Shown: positions 1 through 8,421 of the stretch, piece after piece
How positions within the stretch are numbered: position 1 is the first letter of the stretch
Layout: every line of letters begins with the position of its first letter
Assembly (NCBI GenBank): GCA_016926985.1
Contig: JAFGNO010000002.1
Span: 1 to 29,824, forward strand
Source: Anaerolineae bacterium
Lineage (GTDB): Bacteria > Chloroflexota > Anaerolineae > Aggregatilineales > UBA3940
Reading direction: 5' to 3'
DNA length: 29,824 nt
Translations under genes and position numbers: made by a program
Notes under the pieces: model-generated
Databases searched by the model: none
Seen by the model: the letters and a program-made list of their open reading frames with translations, nothing else
Told to the model about the DNA's origin: nothing

Positions 1-2
1 CC

Positions 3-110
3 AATAACCAGTTCGGCTGCATCTTTGTCGCGCCGACGACGGAAGAAACACTGAAGCTGCAGCAGCAGCTTCAGGTTCGGATCATCGGGCATGGGCTGAC
101 GGAGCGGTAG
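3..110 (+). CDS. 3' end of an unidentified protein-coding gene (partial)
   Basis: Frame 3 is open from the window edge to a TAG at 108-110 and gives 35 C-terminal residues, including FVAPTTEETLKLQQQLQ and ending in GHGLTER. The other two plus frames hit stops early, so this frame is the best coding candidate. The piece is too short to assign to a family. It is convergent with hutU, with only 28 bases between the two stop codons and no obvious hairpin terminator there. The true start lies outside the window. Confidence 0.55.
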   Translation, partial: NNQFGCIFVAPTTEETLKLQQQLQVRIIGHGLTER

Positions 111-138
111 CCTTCCGTTCTCCAGTCAGCTATACAGC

Positions 139-1809
139 TTACTCATCCCCCAGCATGGGTATATTTATTTTGTGCTTGCGGGCGAAGTCGCGGGCACCGT
201 CATAGCCTGCATCGGCATGACGAATGACCCCGGTGAATGGGTCGGCGGTCAGTACCCGTTCCAGCCGCGCAGCCGCTTCTGGCGTGCCGTCAGCGACAAT
301 CACCTGGCCGGCATGCTGGCTGTAGCCTATCCCGACCCCGCCGCCGTGATGGAAGGAGACCCATGTTGCGCCCTGCACCGCATTCAATGCAAAGTTAAGC
401 AAGGGCCAGTCTGAGATGGCATCCGAGCCATCCATCATCCCCTCGGTCTCCCGGTTAGGCGAGGCCACTGACCCGGAGTCCAGGTGATCGCGCCCGATCA
501 CAATGGGCGCGGAGACCTCTCCTTTAGCCACCATCTCATTGAAGGCCAGCCCAGCGATATGGCGCTCCCCATAGCCCAGCCAGCAGATGCGCGAGGGCAG
601 CCCCTGGAACTGCACCCGGTCCTGCGCCAGCTTGATCCAGCGGGTCATGTGGGTCTTTTCAGGGAAAAGCTCAATCATCCGGGCATCGGTGGCGTAAATA
701 TCTTCCGGATCGCCGGAGAGCGCCACCCAGCGGAAGGGGCCCTGCCCCTCACAGAACAGGGGACGGATATAAGCCGGTACAAAGCCGGGGAAAACAAAGG
801 CATCCTCCAGGCCATTATCAAAGGCCCGCTGGCGGAGGTTGTTTCCGTAGTCAAAGACCACCGCACCGCGTTTGTGCATCTCGACCATCGCGGCGCAGTG
901 TTCGGTCATGGTGCGGATTGATTCTTTTTGATAGGCAACCGGATCGCGCTCGCGAAGTGCCTCAGCTTCTTCCAGCGTCATCCGGTTGGGCAGGTACATC
1001 AGCGGGTCATGGGCGCAGGTCTGGTCGGTGACAATATCGGGGATGATCTCCCGCCGGACCAGTTCAGGGAACACGTCGCCGCAGTTGCCGATCAGGCCAA
1101 TTGAGATCGCCGCGCCGCGCGTTTTATACTCGTTAACCAGTTTCAGCGCCTCATTGAGGTCATCTACAACCACATCCACATAGCGGGTATCGAGACGACG
1201 CTGGGCGCGCCGGGGGTCTGCCTCAACAATCAGGCCAACACCCTCGTTCATGGTGATAGCCAGAGGCTGCGCGCCGCCCATCTCGCCCAGCCCGCCGGTG
1301 AGCACAAATTTACCCTTGAGAGAGGCGTCTTCCCCGTAGTGTTTGCGGGCCGCGGCGGCGAGCGTCTCATAGGTGCCCTGTAGAATCCCCTGCGTGCCGA
1401 TGTAAATCCAGGAGCCGGCGGTCATCTGCCCGTACATGATCAAGCCCTCGCGCTCCCATTTGTCAAAATTACCCTGGGTGGCCCAGGCAGGCACAATGTT
1501 TGAGTTGGCGATGATCACGCGGGGCGCATCGACATGCGTCCGGATCACGCCCACCGGCTTCCCGGATTGGACAAGCAGCGTCTCATCGTTTTCCAGGTCT
1601 TTCAGCGTCCTGAGAATGGCGTCAAAGGCGGGCCATGAACGGGCCGCCCGTCCCCGTCCCCCATAAACAATCAGGTTGTCCGGGTCACCGGCGACGTCCG
1701 GGTCCAGGTTGTGCTGGATCATGCGGTAGGCGGCTTCCTGCAGCCACCCCTTGCAGGCCAGCTCTGTGCCGGTGGGCGGATGGATAACTCTTTTTGGGGA
1801 TGTGGTCAT
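139..1809 (-). CDS. hutU: Urocanate hydratase (urocanase)
   Basis: Cytoplasmic NAD-dependent enzyme that hydrates urocanate to imidazolone propionate, the second step of histidine breakdown. The 556-residue length matches the family. Clear family blocks are YGGRGRAARSW (about 49-59), QSGKPVGV, MYGQMTAGSWIYIGTQGI (about 125-142), a Gly-rich NAD-binding stretch GGLGEMGGAQP (172-182), and QFQGLPSRICWLGYGER with the conserved Cys at 409. The block DHLDSGSVASPNRETE (about 441-456) is also present. The ATG has a strong GGAGGT site five bases upstream. The gene starts 17 bases after the stop of the SH3b-SGNH gene on the same strand, so read-through from that gene is possible although the functions look unrelated. 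No hutH, hutI or hutG is visible in the window. Confidence 0.98.
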   Translation of the reverse strand: MTTSPKRVIHPPTGTELACKGWLQEAAYRMIQHNLDPDVAGDPDNLIVYGGRGRAARSWPAFDAILRTLKDLENDETLLVQSGKPVGVIRTHVDAPRVIIANSNIVPAWATQGNFDKWEREGLIMYGQMTAGSWIYIGTQGILQGTYETLAAAARKHYGEDASLKGKFVLTGGLGEMGGAQPLAITMNEGVGLIVEADPRRAQRRLDTRYVDVVVDDLNEALKLVNEYKTRGAAISIGLIGNCGDVFPELVRREIIPDIVTDQTCAHDPLMYLPNRMTLEEAEALRERDPVAYQKESIRTMTEHCAAMVEMHKRGAVVFDYGNNLRQRAFDNGLEDAFVFPGFVPAYIRPLFCEGQGPFRWVALSGDPEDIYATDARMIELFPEKTHMTRWIKLAQDRVQFQGLPSRICWLGYGERHIAGLAFNEMVAKGEVSAPIVIGRDHLDSGSVASPNRETEGMMDGSDAISDWPLLNFALNAVQGATWVSFHHGGGVGIGYSQHAGQVIVADGTPEAAARLERVLTADPFTGVIRHADAGYDGARDFARKHKINIPMLGDE

Positions 1810-1826
1810 GGTTTACCTCCAGTCAT

Positions 1827-3314
1827 TCATTGAGAAGCAGGCAGGATAACATGGTGCAGGATAGCGTGGAGCACTTCCAGCGATTCGAGGTTGCGGCGTA
1901 CCATCGCATAGTTGAGATTGTCGCCAACCAAACGGGCCGAATTGTAATCGGCATCCGGTGGACGCGAGAGATGCGTGTAGTCCCATTCAAATTGTATATC
2001 AGCGGATCCCATCCCGCGGTTGGGGAGAGTCTCGGTTGTCTGGAAGAAATCCCAGAGCGGCACGTTAAACTCGTTGGCGACAGCGCGGATCGCCTCGTTC
2101 ATCGGCTCATAAGGGCTGTAAGGATTGGGCCAGTAGGCAATGGTGCCAAGCACCGGGATTACACCATGGTCAAGGGAATACTGCACAGCAGCCCGCAGTG
2201 CAGCATAATAAGGGCTGCCAATCCCAACGTTAACCACTTCGAAAGAACGCATCATGATCAGTGCAATAGACGGTTTGTGCAGACGGTATTCGCAGGCCAG
2301 CATGTGCTCACCAGGGTTGCAGATATTGGGATTGGCCCAGAGCGGATCCATCAACTGCACGGTGTCCAGACCATCAAGCATTGCCTGACCGGTCCGGTCG
2401 AATGACCCGCTGAACTGATCGATGACCTCCTGTAAATAGCCATATTCACCCAGGCCGTAATGCGCCGGGCCGTGATCAAAAGAATGCAGGTAAAGCACAA
2501 TGGTTGTTTCACAATCGCCAACCTTGGCAAAGGCGTGGGAATTATTGCCCAGCGTTTGCCCATAGCGGTAAACCTCGATCAGGTGTGGGCCAATGTTCGA
2601 AAGCGTTGCTGTGTAGCGGGACAGGTCCACCTGAACAGGTCCCCCGGTTGATTCTGCCGGGTTGGGTGCAACGCTGCCGGTTGGCGCGCCTGGACTGGTC
2701 AGGGGAATTTCGCCGACCAGCCCGCCTTGAAGTTGTATATACCAGCCTGCTGCCCAGCCAAGTAAATCGTCCACCTTAATATACAACCAGGTCCCGGTGG
2801 ATCCGACATAGCGCCCAAATACCTCCGCTGTGTCGGAAGGAGAAAGCAGCCCGATCTGACCGTAAGTTGTGCCGGGGCCGGAGCGAATACGCAGGTTCAC
2901 CCGGGTGGCGACGGTGATAGTGGCAGGCGGATCAGCCGGGGGCGATTCGGCGGATGGTGAGGCCGGGGCATCCCCGGCAGCACCGGTCACCGGCAGGGAA
3001 TAGAGGTCGCCATAGACGGTGCAGTACCAGCCGGCAATCCAGCCGCGCGCGCCACGATAGTCCACATACAACCAGGAAGCGGACTCGTTCCGGGCATGGA
3101 CAGCCACCCGGACGCCGCCGGGAACCAGGCCGATCCTGGCGTAGCCAGTGGAAGGGCCTGCACGGAGCCGGAGGTTGTAATCCGGGACAGCAGTGACGCC
3201 TGTGTTGGCTGCATCATGATCGGCGAGAACCGGCAAAGCCGGGAGAGCAAAGGCCAGAATCGCAAGGATCATGACTGACGCCAGGCGAATTATGGAATGG
3301 GTTACTATTCGCAT
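1827..3314 (-). CDS. Exported protein with two SH3b domains and an SGNH-like domain
   Basis: A 495-residue protein. The start is placed at the ATG at 3314 because AGGGGAG lies just upstream and the result is a clean signal peptide (hydrophobic core about 9-28, cut near VLA-DH at about 31). Two bacterial SH3 domains follow, at about 40-105 (YNLRLRAGPSTGY, ending in GWIAGWY) and 132-200 (NLRIRSGPGTTYGQ, ending in GWAAGWY); such domains usually bind cell wall. A Pro/Ala/Ser linker leads to an SGNH/GDSL-like domain from about 235. Here the block I Ser is Cys (KVGDC, C268), the block III GTND is RSFE (356-359), and block V keeps D445/H448 in WDYTH. The family motif WANPNIC-x8-CEYR holds C332 and C341, a likely disulfide. 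With Ser and Asn both replaced, ordinary esterase activity is doubtful. It is paralogous to the genes at 3418, 5977 and 27908. Confidence 0.87.
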   Translation of the reverse strand: MRIVTHSIIRLASVMILAILAFALPALPVLADHDAANTGVTAVPDYNLRLRAGPSTGYARIGLVPGGVRVAVHARNESASWLYVDYRGARGWIAGWYCTVYGDLYSLPVTGAAGDAPASPSAESPPADPPATITVATRVNLRIRSGPGTTYGQIGLLSPSDTAEVFGRYVGSTGTWLYIKVDDLLGWAAGWYIQLQGGLVGEIPLTSPGAPTGSVAPNPAESTGGPVQVDLSRYTATLSNIGPHLIEVYRYGQTLGNNSHAFAKVGDCETTIVLYLHSFDHGPAHYGLGEYGYLQEVIDQFSGSFDRTGQAMLDGLDTVQLMDPLWANPNICNPGEHMLACEYRLHKPSIALIMMRSFEVVNVGIGSPYYAALRAAVQYSLDHGVIPVLGTIAYWPNPYSPYEPMNEAIRAVANEFNVPLWDFFQTTETLPNRGMGSADIQFEWDYTHLSRPPDADYNSARLVGDNLNYAMVRRNLESLEVLHAILHHVILPASQ

Positions 3315-3361
3315 CAATTCTCCCCTGGGGCTGGAATAAGCATTCAACCGTATTGACCCCT

Positions 3362-3367
3362 ATTATA
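3362..3367 (-). promoter_or_regulatory. Candidate -10 box for the 2xSH3b-SGNH gene
   Basis: On the minus strand TATAAT lies about 47 bases before the ATG at 3314 and just after the terminator of the upstream gene. No convincing -35 is seen at 16-18 bases, so this rests on the -10 match and its position alone. Confidence 0.35.
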
Positions 3368-3375
3368 AACGATCT

Positions 3376-3404
3376 AAAAAGAGCGCCGACAAAGACGCTC
3401 TTTT
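3376..3404 (-). terminator. Rho-independent terminator after the 3xSH3b-SGNH gene
   Basis: AAAAGAGCG and CGCTCTTTT form a perfect 9-bp stem around a 10-base loop. On the minus strand the stem ends in a run of five T. It begins about 14 bases after the stop codon at 3418 and separates this gene from the next paralogue. Confidence 0.85.
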
Positions 3405-3417
3405 GTCTGTGACCTGC

Positions 3418-5202
3418 CTACTGGCCCAGCACCGGCTTTACCACAAAGGTGAGCATGGCATGCAGGGCCTCCAGCGCCTCCAGGTTGCGCCGCACCACCC
3501 CGTACTGGAGGTTTTCCTCGGTCAGGCGGTTGGCGTTCCAGTCCGGGAGCGGCGGGCGGGTGAGATGGGTGCGCTCCACCGCGTCCACTCCCCGACCAGG
3601 CAGGGTCTCGGCAGTGGCATGCCAGTCCCAGAGCGGCACATTGAACTCCGTCGCGATGGCGCGGATGCTTTCGTTCATGGGGTCGGTGGGCTGGTGCTCC
3701 GCGTCCCAGAGATGGACGGTGCTGAGGATGGGAATAACCCCCTGATCAAGCAGGTAGACCACGCCGGCACGCAGGTTGTAATAATATGAGCTGCCAGGGC
3801 CCACATAGGCATCATAGGAGCGCATCATCATAATCGCAAACGAGGGCTTGAACAGCCGGTATTCGCACTCCAGGATATTCTCGCCCGGCAAACAGTATTC
3901 TGGATTGGCCCAGAGGGGATCCATCATCTGGCTGGCGGACAGGCCGACCACCAGCGTCTGGTTGATGCGGTTGAAAGACCCATCGAAATAGTCGATAACC
4001 TCCTGCAGGTAACCATACGCGCCAAGATCGTAGAAGTCAGGGCCATCGTCAAAGCGGCGCATGAACAAAACCGAGACCGACTCGCTGTCGCCAACCTTCA
4101 TGAAGCGGTTCGGCTGGTTGCCATTTTGCAGCCCGCGCCGGAATATCTCGTGCAGGTGCGTACCCACATTGGTGATCGTCGCCGAATAAACAGAAGGCAT
4201 GACATAAGCACCCGCCGGGGGTTCGGGATTGGCACCAGCCGGCTGGCCGGGGGAACCCACCGGGAGGTCAGTGCCCACATAAGGCAGGTTGAAAACGCTC
4301 CTGGAGAGGATGGTATACCAGCCCGCGACCCAGCCCAGCAGCCCGTTGTGGTCAATATAGAGCCAGGTTCCGATCTCGCCATCGAAGCGCCCCAGGGCCC
4401 GCATGGTTTCTCCAAAGGGCACCGCGCCGACCTGCCCATAGCCAGCGCCAGGCCCGGAACGCACCCTCAGGTTGGCCTGGGCAGTTGCAATGATCCCGGT
4501 ATCGGCGGGGCGGCCTTCCTGGGTGGGCGCGGGCTGGGTTGTGGGTGGACTTGCTGGCGCAACCGGGCCACCAATTGCATCGGAAACCGGGGCGTCGTAC
4601 AGGTTGCCATAAATTGTTGTATACCAGGCAGCAATCCAGCCGCGGACACCGTCATGCTCTATGAGCACCCAGGAGGCTGCCTCATTGCGCCCCAGCACAG
4701 GCAGTTCGGTACCGTGAAACACCTGTCCAAGCGACGTTGAATCAGTTGTCGGGGCAGAACGGATGCGCAGGTTGTAATCGGTGGCCACCCGGACATCGGT
4801 ATTTTGTGGGGGCCGGGAGGCGGGCGGCGGGACAGGCTCAGGCGTGGGTGTAGAGCCGGCAGCATCCGTCACCGGGGCCATCCAGACATCACCATAAATC
4901 CAGCACAGCCAGGCAGCGACCCAGCCGCGCGTTCCCTCGTACTCAATAAAAATCCAATCAGCAGCCTCGTTTCTGCCCAACACATCAGCCGTGGCGCTGA
5001 AGGGGATCAGCCCGATCTGTGGGTGCTCGGTGCCGGGGCCTGAGCGGATGCGCAGGTGGTCACGGGCACGGGCGACCAGATCGGACTGCTGCACAGGTGC
5101 TTCGGCATGGGCCGCTGACAGGGGTAAAACCAGCAGGACCAGCAGACAGCCGATCAATAGAAAGCGAAGATGATTCCTGGTGATTGTGAGGTTAAATAAC
5201 AT
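3418..5202 (-). CDS. Exported protein with three SH3b domains and an SGNH-like domain
   Basis: A 594-residue protein. The ATG at 5202 is preferred over the TTG four codons upstream because GAGG sits six bases before the ATG. The signal peptide has a core at about 13-30 and a cut near AHA-EA. Three SH3b domains lie at about 44-110, 137-205 and 237-305, each with an (L)R(I/V)RS start and a GW(V/I)AxW end, joined by Pro-rich linkers. The SGNH-like domain runs from about 340 to the end. It keeps the block I Ser (KVGDS, S373), but block III reads RSYD (461-464) instead of GTND, and block V has ERTH with H546. The family motif WANPEYC-x8-CEYR holds C437 and C446. The oxyanion-hole Asn is therefore missing. 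The gene follows the small lipoprotein gene by 20 bases, probably in one transcript, and ends at a strong terminator. Confidence 0.88.
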   Translation of the reverse strand: MLFNLTITRNHLRFLLIGCLLVLLVLPLSAAHAEAPVQQSDLVARARDHLRIRSGPGTEHPQIGLIPFSATADVLGRNEAADWIFIEYEGTRGWVAAWLCWIYGDVWMAPVTDAAGSTPTPEPVPPPASRPPQNTDVRVATDYNLRIRSAPTTDSTSLGQVFHGTELPVLGRNEAASWVLIEHDGVRGWIAAWYTTIYGNLYDAPVSDAIGGPVAPASPPTTQPAPTQEGRPADTGIIATAQANLRVRSGPGAGYGQVGAVPFGETMRALGRFDGEIGTWLYIDHNGLLGWVAGWYTILSRSVFNLPYVGTDLPVGSPGQPAGANPEPPAGAYVMPSVYSATITNVGTHLHEIFRRGLQNGNQPNRFMKVGDSESVSVLFMRRFDDGPDFYDLGAYGYLQEVIDYFDGSFNRINQTLVVGLSASQMMDPLWANPEYCLPGENILECEYRLFKPSFAIMMMRSYDAYVGPGSSYYYNLRAGVVYLLDQGVIPILSTVHLWDAEHQPTDPMNESIRAIATEFNVPLWDWHATAETLPGRGVDAVERTHLTRPPLPDWNANRLTEENLQYGVVRRNLEALEALHAMLTFVVKPVLGQ

Positions 5203-5222
5203 TGAGTGCCTCAATAGATACG

Positions 5223-5873
5223 CTACCAGTTGAAGACGCCATCGTAATTATACGTATGCTGGCAGGCAGTGTTGTCATTGGGGATCAGCGTGTAGGTGAC
5301 CAGCAGATTCTGCGGGCCGGTGAAGGCCACGCTGATGTTGAGCGTAAACCCCGGCAGGGCGCTGGCCCCTGATCCATAGAACTGGTTGAGGTTGGTCTGA
5401 GCGAGCGAATAGGGAATGCTATCCTGGGCACGCATCCAGACGATCCCATTGGCATCCGGCGTGATGGAAACCAACCCGTAAAAATCAAAGGGATAATCCC
5501 CACCACAGGCCTCGGTGGACGATGTGCTGAGGGCGTAGCGGCCCAGCTGCCAGACTGAACGGGCCTGGGGCTTGTAATCCGATACCACCGGGGTCGGTGA
5601 GGCAATCACCGGCGGGGTGGTGCTGGTGGGTGTCGCGGTGGGGGGCTGCGTCGCAGTTGGGACATCGGTAGGCGTGGCCGTCGGTTCCTCGGTCAGAGTA
5701 GCCGTTGGCTCAGGGGTATCAGTTGGCTCAGGTGTTACTGTCCCCGCAGGAAGGTCAATGGGCAAATCGGTGGCAGTAGGCATTGGCGTGGGCGTCCCGG
5801 CATCGCCGGGTGCACACCCGGCAACCGCTATCGCCAGAAATGCTATCAGCAAAATAAACCGGTATCGATTCAC
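5223..5873 (-). CDS. Small lipoprotein with Thr/Pro stalk
   Basis: A 216-residue protein if started at the GTG at 5873, which follows GGAG by nine bases and yields a compact lipoprotein signal peptide ending in the lipobox VAGC. An upstream in-frame GTG at 5906 would add 11 residues with a less typical N-terminus. After the Cys comes a roughly 75-residue stalk rich in Thr, Pro, Glu and Asp (PTPMPTATD, TPEPTDTPEPTATLTEEP), then a globular domain of about 105 residues beginning near SVWQLGRYALS, with two Cys that could pair (EACGGDY and NTACQHTY). I do not recognise that domain. It is probably an outward-facing lipoprotein, lying directly upstream of and likely co-transcribed with the 3xSH3b-SGNH gene. 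Confidence 0.82.
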   Translation of the reverse strand: MNRYRFILLIAFLAIAVAGCAPGDAGTPTPMPTATDLPIDLPAGTVTPEPTDTPEPTATLTEEPTATPTDVPTATQPPTATPTSTTPPVIASPTPVVSDYKPQARSVWQLGRYALSTSSTEACGGDYPFDFYGLVSITPDANGIVWMRAQDSIPYSLAQTNLNQFYGSGASALPGFTLNISVAFTGPQNLLVTYTLIPNDNTACQHTYNYDGVFNW

Positions 5874-5931
5874 AGAGGAATTCTCCAATAATTTCGTTTT
5901 TGGCACAAAAATGGCCGGTTATGCGGCCTAA

Positions 5932-5960
5932 ATTGTAGCAAACCAGCGGCGGCTTGTCGA
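5932..5960 (-). promoter_or_regulatory. Promoter of the small lipoprotein / 3xSH3b-SGNH unit
   Basis: On the minus strand the -35 TCGACA (5 of 6 matches to TTGACA) is followed after 17 bases by TACAAT. The -10 is also extended by TG (TGCTACAAT, 5932-5940). The expected transcription start lies near 5926, giving a leader of about 50 bases to the GTG at 5873. Confidence 0.6.
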
Positions 5961-5976
5961 TCGGGCGCGCCAGCCA

Positions 5977-6972
5977 TTAACCAGCGAGCGCAACTGCCTC
6001 AAGAATCGCGTGGAGCGTTTGCAGGGTAATCAGGTTCTGGACGGTGATGCCGGTATCCATGTTTTCCTCGATAAAACAGGCAGCGCAGCCACCCTCAGGG
6101 ACGGTCAACTGGTTGTGATGCTCAGGGTGGAGACCGTATCCCGGCAGGTCCTGAAGGGCCAGCCAGAGGTTGATCAGCGGGATGTCATAATCCAGCGCAA
6201 TCTGGGCGATAACCCGGTTAAAGGCCAGGCTATCTTCAACCAGATCGGGCTGCTGGGGAAAGGTACTGAGCACCGGGATCACCCCCGCCTCGATGGTCGC
6301 GGATACAATCCCCCGGAGATAACGGTCGAATTCGTCTGCCTCCTGGTAATAGACATCATTAGTGCCAAACATAATCAGGGAAATGGCTGCATCAGAAACA
6401 CGGTATTCACAGAGCAGCGGTACCTCGCCCGGTTCGCAGTAGTTGGGATTAGCCCACAACTCGTTCAAAGGCCCGGCAGTTGTGCAGCCCTCGGCTGCAG
6501 CAATGCTGGGATTGGTGAAGGGATTATAAACCACGCCATCCACCTCACGAATCGTAGTGGCTGTGATCCGATCAACTGTGCTGGAGAGATAGTCGTAGAC
6601 ACCAAGGTCATACGCACCCGGTGTGCCAAGCGGGATCAGATAATTGGGCGAGGCTGTCAGGCAGTCACCAACTTTGGAGAAGCTGACAGGTGTACGCCCC
6701 AGTTCCTGCCCATGCCGAAAGATTTGCAACGTGGTGGGCGAGATCGCTGGGACCACCGGCAGATCGCCCAGGGAAATCACCTGCTCCGTGGGAACAGACT
6801 CTGCGGTGTTTTCTTCCTCAGGAGTCGCTTGCTCGATGGTCACATGAGTGGGATCAGGTGACCTAGTCAGGGTTGGTGATAGTGGTTCGCCAGGTGTTGG
6901 GCTGCACGCAGCCATACTGAAGACAACAACAAATAAGATCAGGCTTGACACCAGGCCGGACATTTTTGACAA
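5977..6972 (-). CDS. SGNH-like lipoprotein without SH3b domains
   Basis: A 331-residue protein from a TTG at 6972 that has GAGG six bases upstream; an ATG three codons later (6963) is the alternative. The signal peptide ends in the lipobox MAAC (C23). A short Thr/Pro/Glu-rich linker precedes an SGNH-like domain from about 80. The block I Ser is Cys (FSKVGDC, C104), while block III is intact (GTND, 203-206). Block V shows GLHPEHH with H282 but lacks the usual Asp three residues before it. The family motif WANPNYC-x8-CEYR holds C179 and C188. This is the only paralogue without a wall-binding module; it would be tethered by its lipid. A Cys nucleophile would be unusual but possible, and an inactive ligand-binding role is the other option. 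Confidence 0.85.
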   Translation of the reverse strand: MSKMSGLVSSLILFVVVFSMAACSPTPGEPLSPTLTRSPDPTHVTIEQATPEEENTAESVPTEQVISLGDLPVVPAISPTTLQIFRHGQELGRTPVSFSKVGDCLTASPNYLIPLGTPGAYDLGVYDYLSSTVDRITATTIREVDGVVYNPFTNPSIAAAEGCTTAGPLNELWANPNYCEPGEVPLLCEYRVSDAAISLIMFGTNDVYYQEADEFDRYLRGIVSATIEAGVIPVLSTFPQQPDLVEDSLAFNRVIAQIALDYDIPLINLWLALQDLPGYGLHPEHHNQLTVPEGGCAACFIEENMDTGITVQNLITLQTLHAILEAVALAG

Positions 6973-7052
6973 GAAGCACCTCGGATATTTCGATCTTGCG
7001 GGGCAACCGTGTCAGGGAATGTACTGGGGATCGGGGAGAAATGCAAACGCAG

Positions 7053-7078
7053 AGTCACCCCGAATTGCCGGGGTGACT
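7053..7078 (-). terminator. Perfect hairpin after the PDZ protease gene, no U-tract
   Basis: AGTCACCCC and GGGGTGACT form a perfect 9-bp stem around an 8-base loop, 38 bases past the protease stop codon. Neither strand has a run of T after it, so it may be a 3'-end stabilising or Rho-associated hairpin, or an operator for the lipoprotein gene that follows. Confidence 0.4.
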
Positions 7079-7115
7079 TGCCCCTATCTGTGGTTGATTG
7101 GTGGTAAGAAAATCC

Positions 7116-8249
7116 CTATTTCCGCTCACCAATGGTGATGGTAATCGCCTGGAGCGCCCCGCCCCGGACAATGGTCATCGAAATGGGCTGGCCAACCCGA
7201 TCTGAGGTGAGGGCAGCAAAAACACCGTCCATCGATTCAACGGGCTCGCCATCGATGGCCACCAGGATATCACCGACCATCAGGCCCCCTGCTTCTGCCG
7301 GGCTGTCCGGCTGGACCTTGTTGACCAGCATACCGATTGTCTGTCCCAGTTCTTCCGCAACCCCGGCGGGCAGCCGCGCCGGCTGTGAACCAATCCCCAG
7401 GTATCCCTGGCGGATATGTCCGTGGGCAAGCAGTGTCTCAACCGTGGCGCTGACCACATCGGCAGGAACGGTAACAGCCGTTCCCCGCAGCAGGCCGGAC
7501 GTATTAACGCCGAGCACCTGTCCGGTGCTGTTGACCAGCGGGCCGCCCGAAAACCCGGGATACATCACGACATCCGGGCGGATATGACGGCCCAGGGTGT
7601 GGCGCATCCCTGCCCTGATTTCCCCTCCGCCATTGATGACCACTTCTTTCACGCGCTCGCCACGTTGGTGACGCACGATCCTGATCTCGCGCTCCTCCTG
7701 GTCTCTCCTGCCAGCCTGTCGACTGCGCATCATTTTCGCCTTATACATGGCGTGTCTTCGGGCGCCCTCGGCACGAGCCTCAGGCTGCTCCCTGTCAAAG
7801 CGTTCGGAATGCCCGCGAACCCGTCCGCGCGTGCGCTGGCGCAGCATATCGGCAGCCGGCCCGTCCTGGATAGCACTGATAATGCCCAGCGACGCCTGGA
7901 TATCTCCGGCGGGCCGCCCAAGGGCAAGCACTCCCTGCCCAACACGAAGCCCGCCGACATCCCCAAAAGAAGGCGTTGGCAGGTTTTCTGCCTCAATACG
8001 GAGCACTGCCAGATCATGTCCGCGGTCACGTCCGACCAGTTCCGCTTCAACGCTGTTCCCATCGGGAAGCGTGACGGTAATCTCCTCATCAGTCCGCACG
8101 ACATGGCTGGTAGTGACAATCACCCCATCCGGCGACCAGATGACTCCGGTCGCCGGGAACCAGTGACGGGCATCAACGGTGACCACAAACTGCGCCGCAT
8201 TTTCGATGACATCGGCAAGCGCGCCAAAAAAACTCTGCTCTGATTGCAT
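7116..8249 (-). CDS. HtrA/DegP-type trypsin-like serine protease with PDZ domain and an Arg-rich insert
   Basis: A 377-residue protein. The ATG at 8249 is chosen because AGGAG lies about ten bases upstream and homology begins there; the open frame further upstream looks non-coding. The catalytic triad is visible: H49 (TTSHVV), D79 (GHDLAVL) and S234 (GFSGGPL, where the family usually has GNSGGPL). A PDZ domain occupies about 283-377 (QGYLGIG, SPAEAGGLMVGDILVAIDG). Between Asp and Ser, about residues 133-215, sits a highly basic insert rich in Arg and Glu that ordinary HtrA proteins lack. No signal peptide or membrane helix is seen, so it is probably cytoplasmic, unlike most HtrA members, unless exported another way. 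It lies downstream of the regulator/kinase pair behind a terminator, so it is probably transcribed separately. Confidence 0.9.
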   Translation of the reverse strand: MQSEQSFFGALADVIENAAQFVVTVDARHWFPATGVIWSPDGVIVTTSHVVRTDEEITVTLPDGNSVEAELVGRDRGHDLAVLRIEAENLPTPSFGDVGGLRVGQGVLALGRPAGDIQASLGIISAIQDGPAADMLRQRTRGRVRGHSERFDREQPEARAEGARRHAMYKAKMMRSRQAGRRDQEEREIRIVRHQRGERVKEVVINGGGEIRAGMRHTLGRHIRPDVVMYPGFSGGPLVNSTGQVLGVNTSGLLRGTAVTVPADVVSATVETLLAHGHIRQGYLGIGSQPARLPAGVAEELGQTIGMLVNKVQPDSPAEAGGLMVGDILVAIDGEPVESMDGVFAALTSDRVGQPISMTIVRGGALQAITITIGERK

Positions 8250-8349
8250 GAATCTGTCTCTCCTATAAAACAAATATCCAACACTTTGTATATAGGATAA
8301 CCTGTCCAGTGGCTGGCCTGCACCATACTTGCGGGGAGGATCAACCTGG

Positions 8350-8375
8350 AAAAAAGGGCAGGTCATAGCTTGCCC
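8350..8375 (-). terminator. Rho-independent terminator after the response regulator
   Basis: On the minus strand GGGCA and TGCCC form a short stem with a 10-base loop followed at once by six T. It lies about 47 bases after the stop codon at 8422 and isolates the kinase-regulator operon from the protease gene. Confidence 0.7.
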
Positions 8376-8421
8376 ACAAAGCTGCCGCGTATAGTTCAGG
8401 CGAGTGGATGATTGACCGGCG

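Noticed and set aside
5617..5931. Plus-strand frame with Val-Gly repeats, and similar ones at 24413 and 28713
   Set aside because: These are antisense readings of Thr/Pro stalk codons in real minus-strand lipoprotein and stalk genes.
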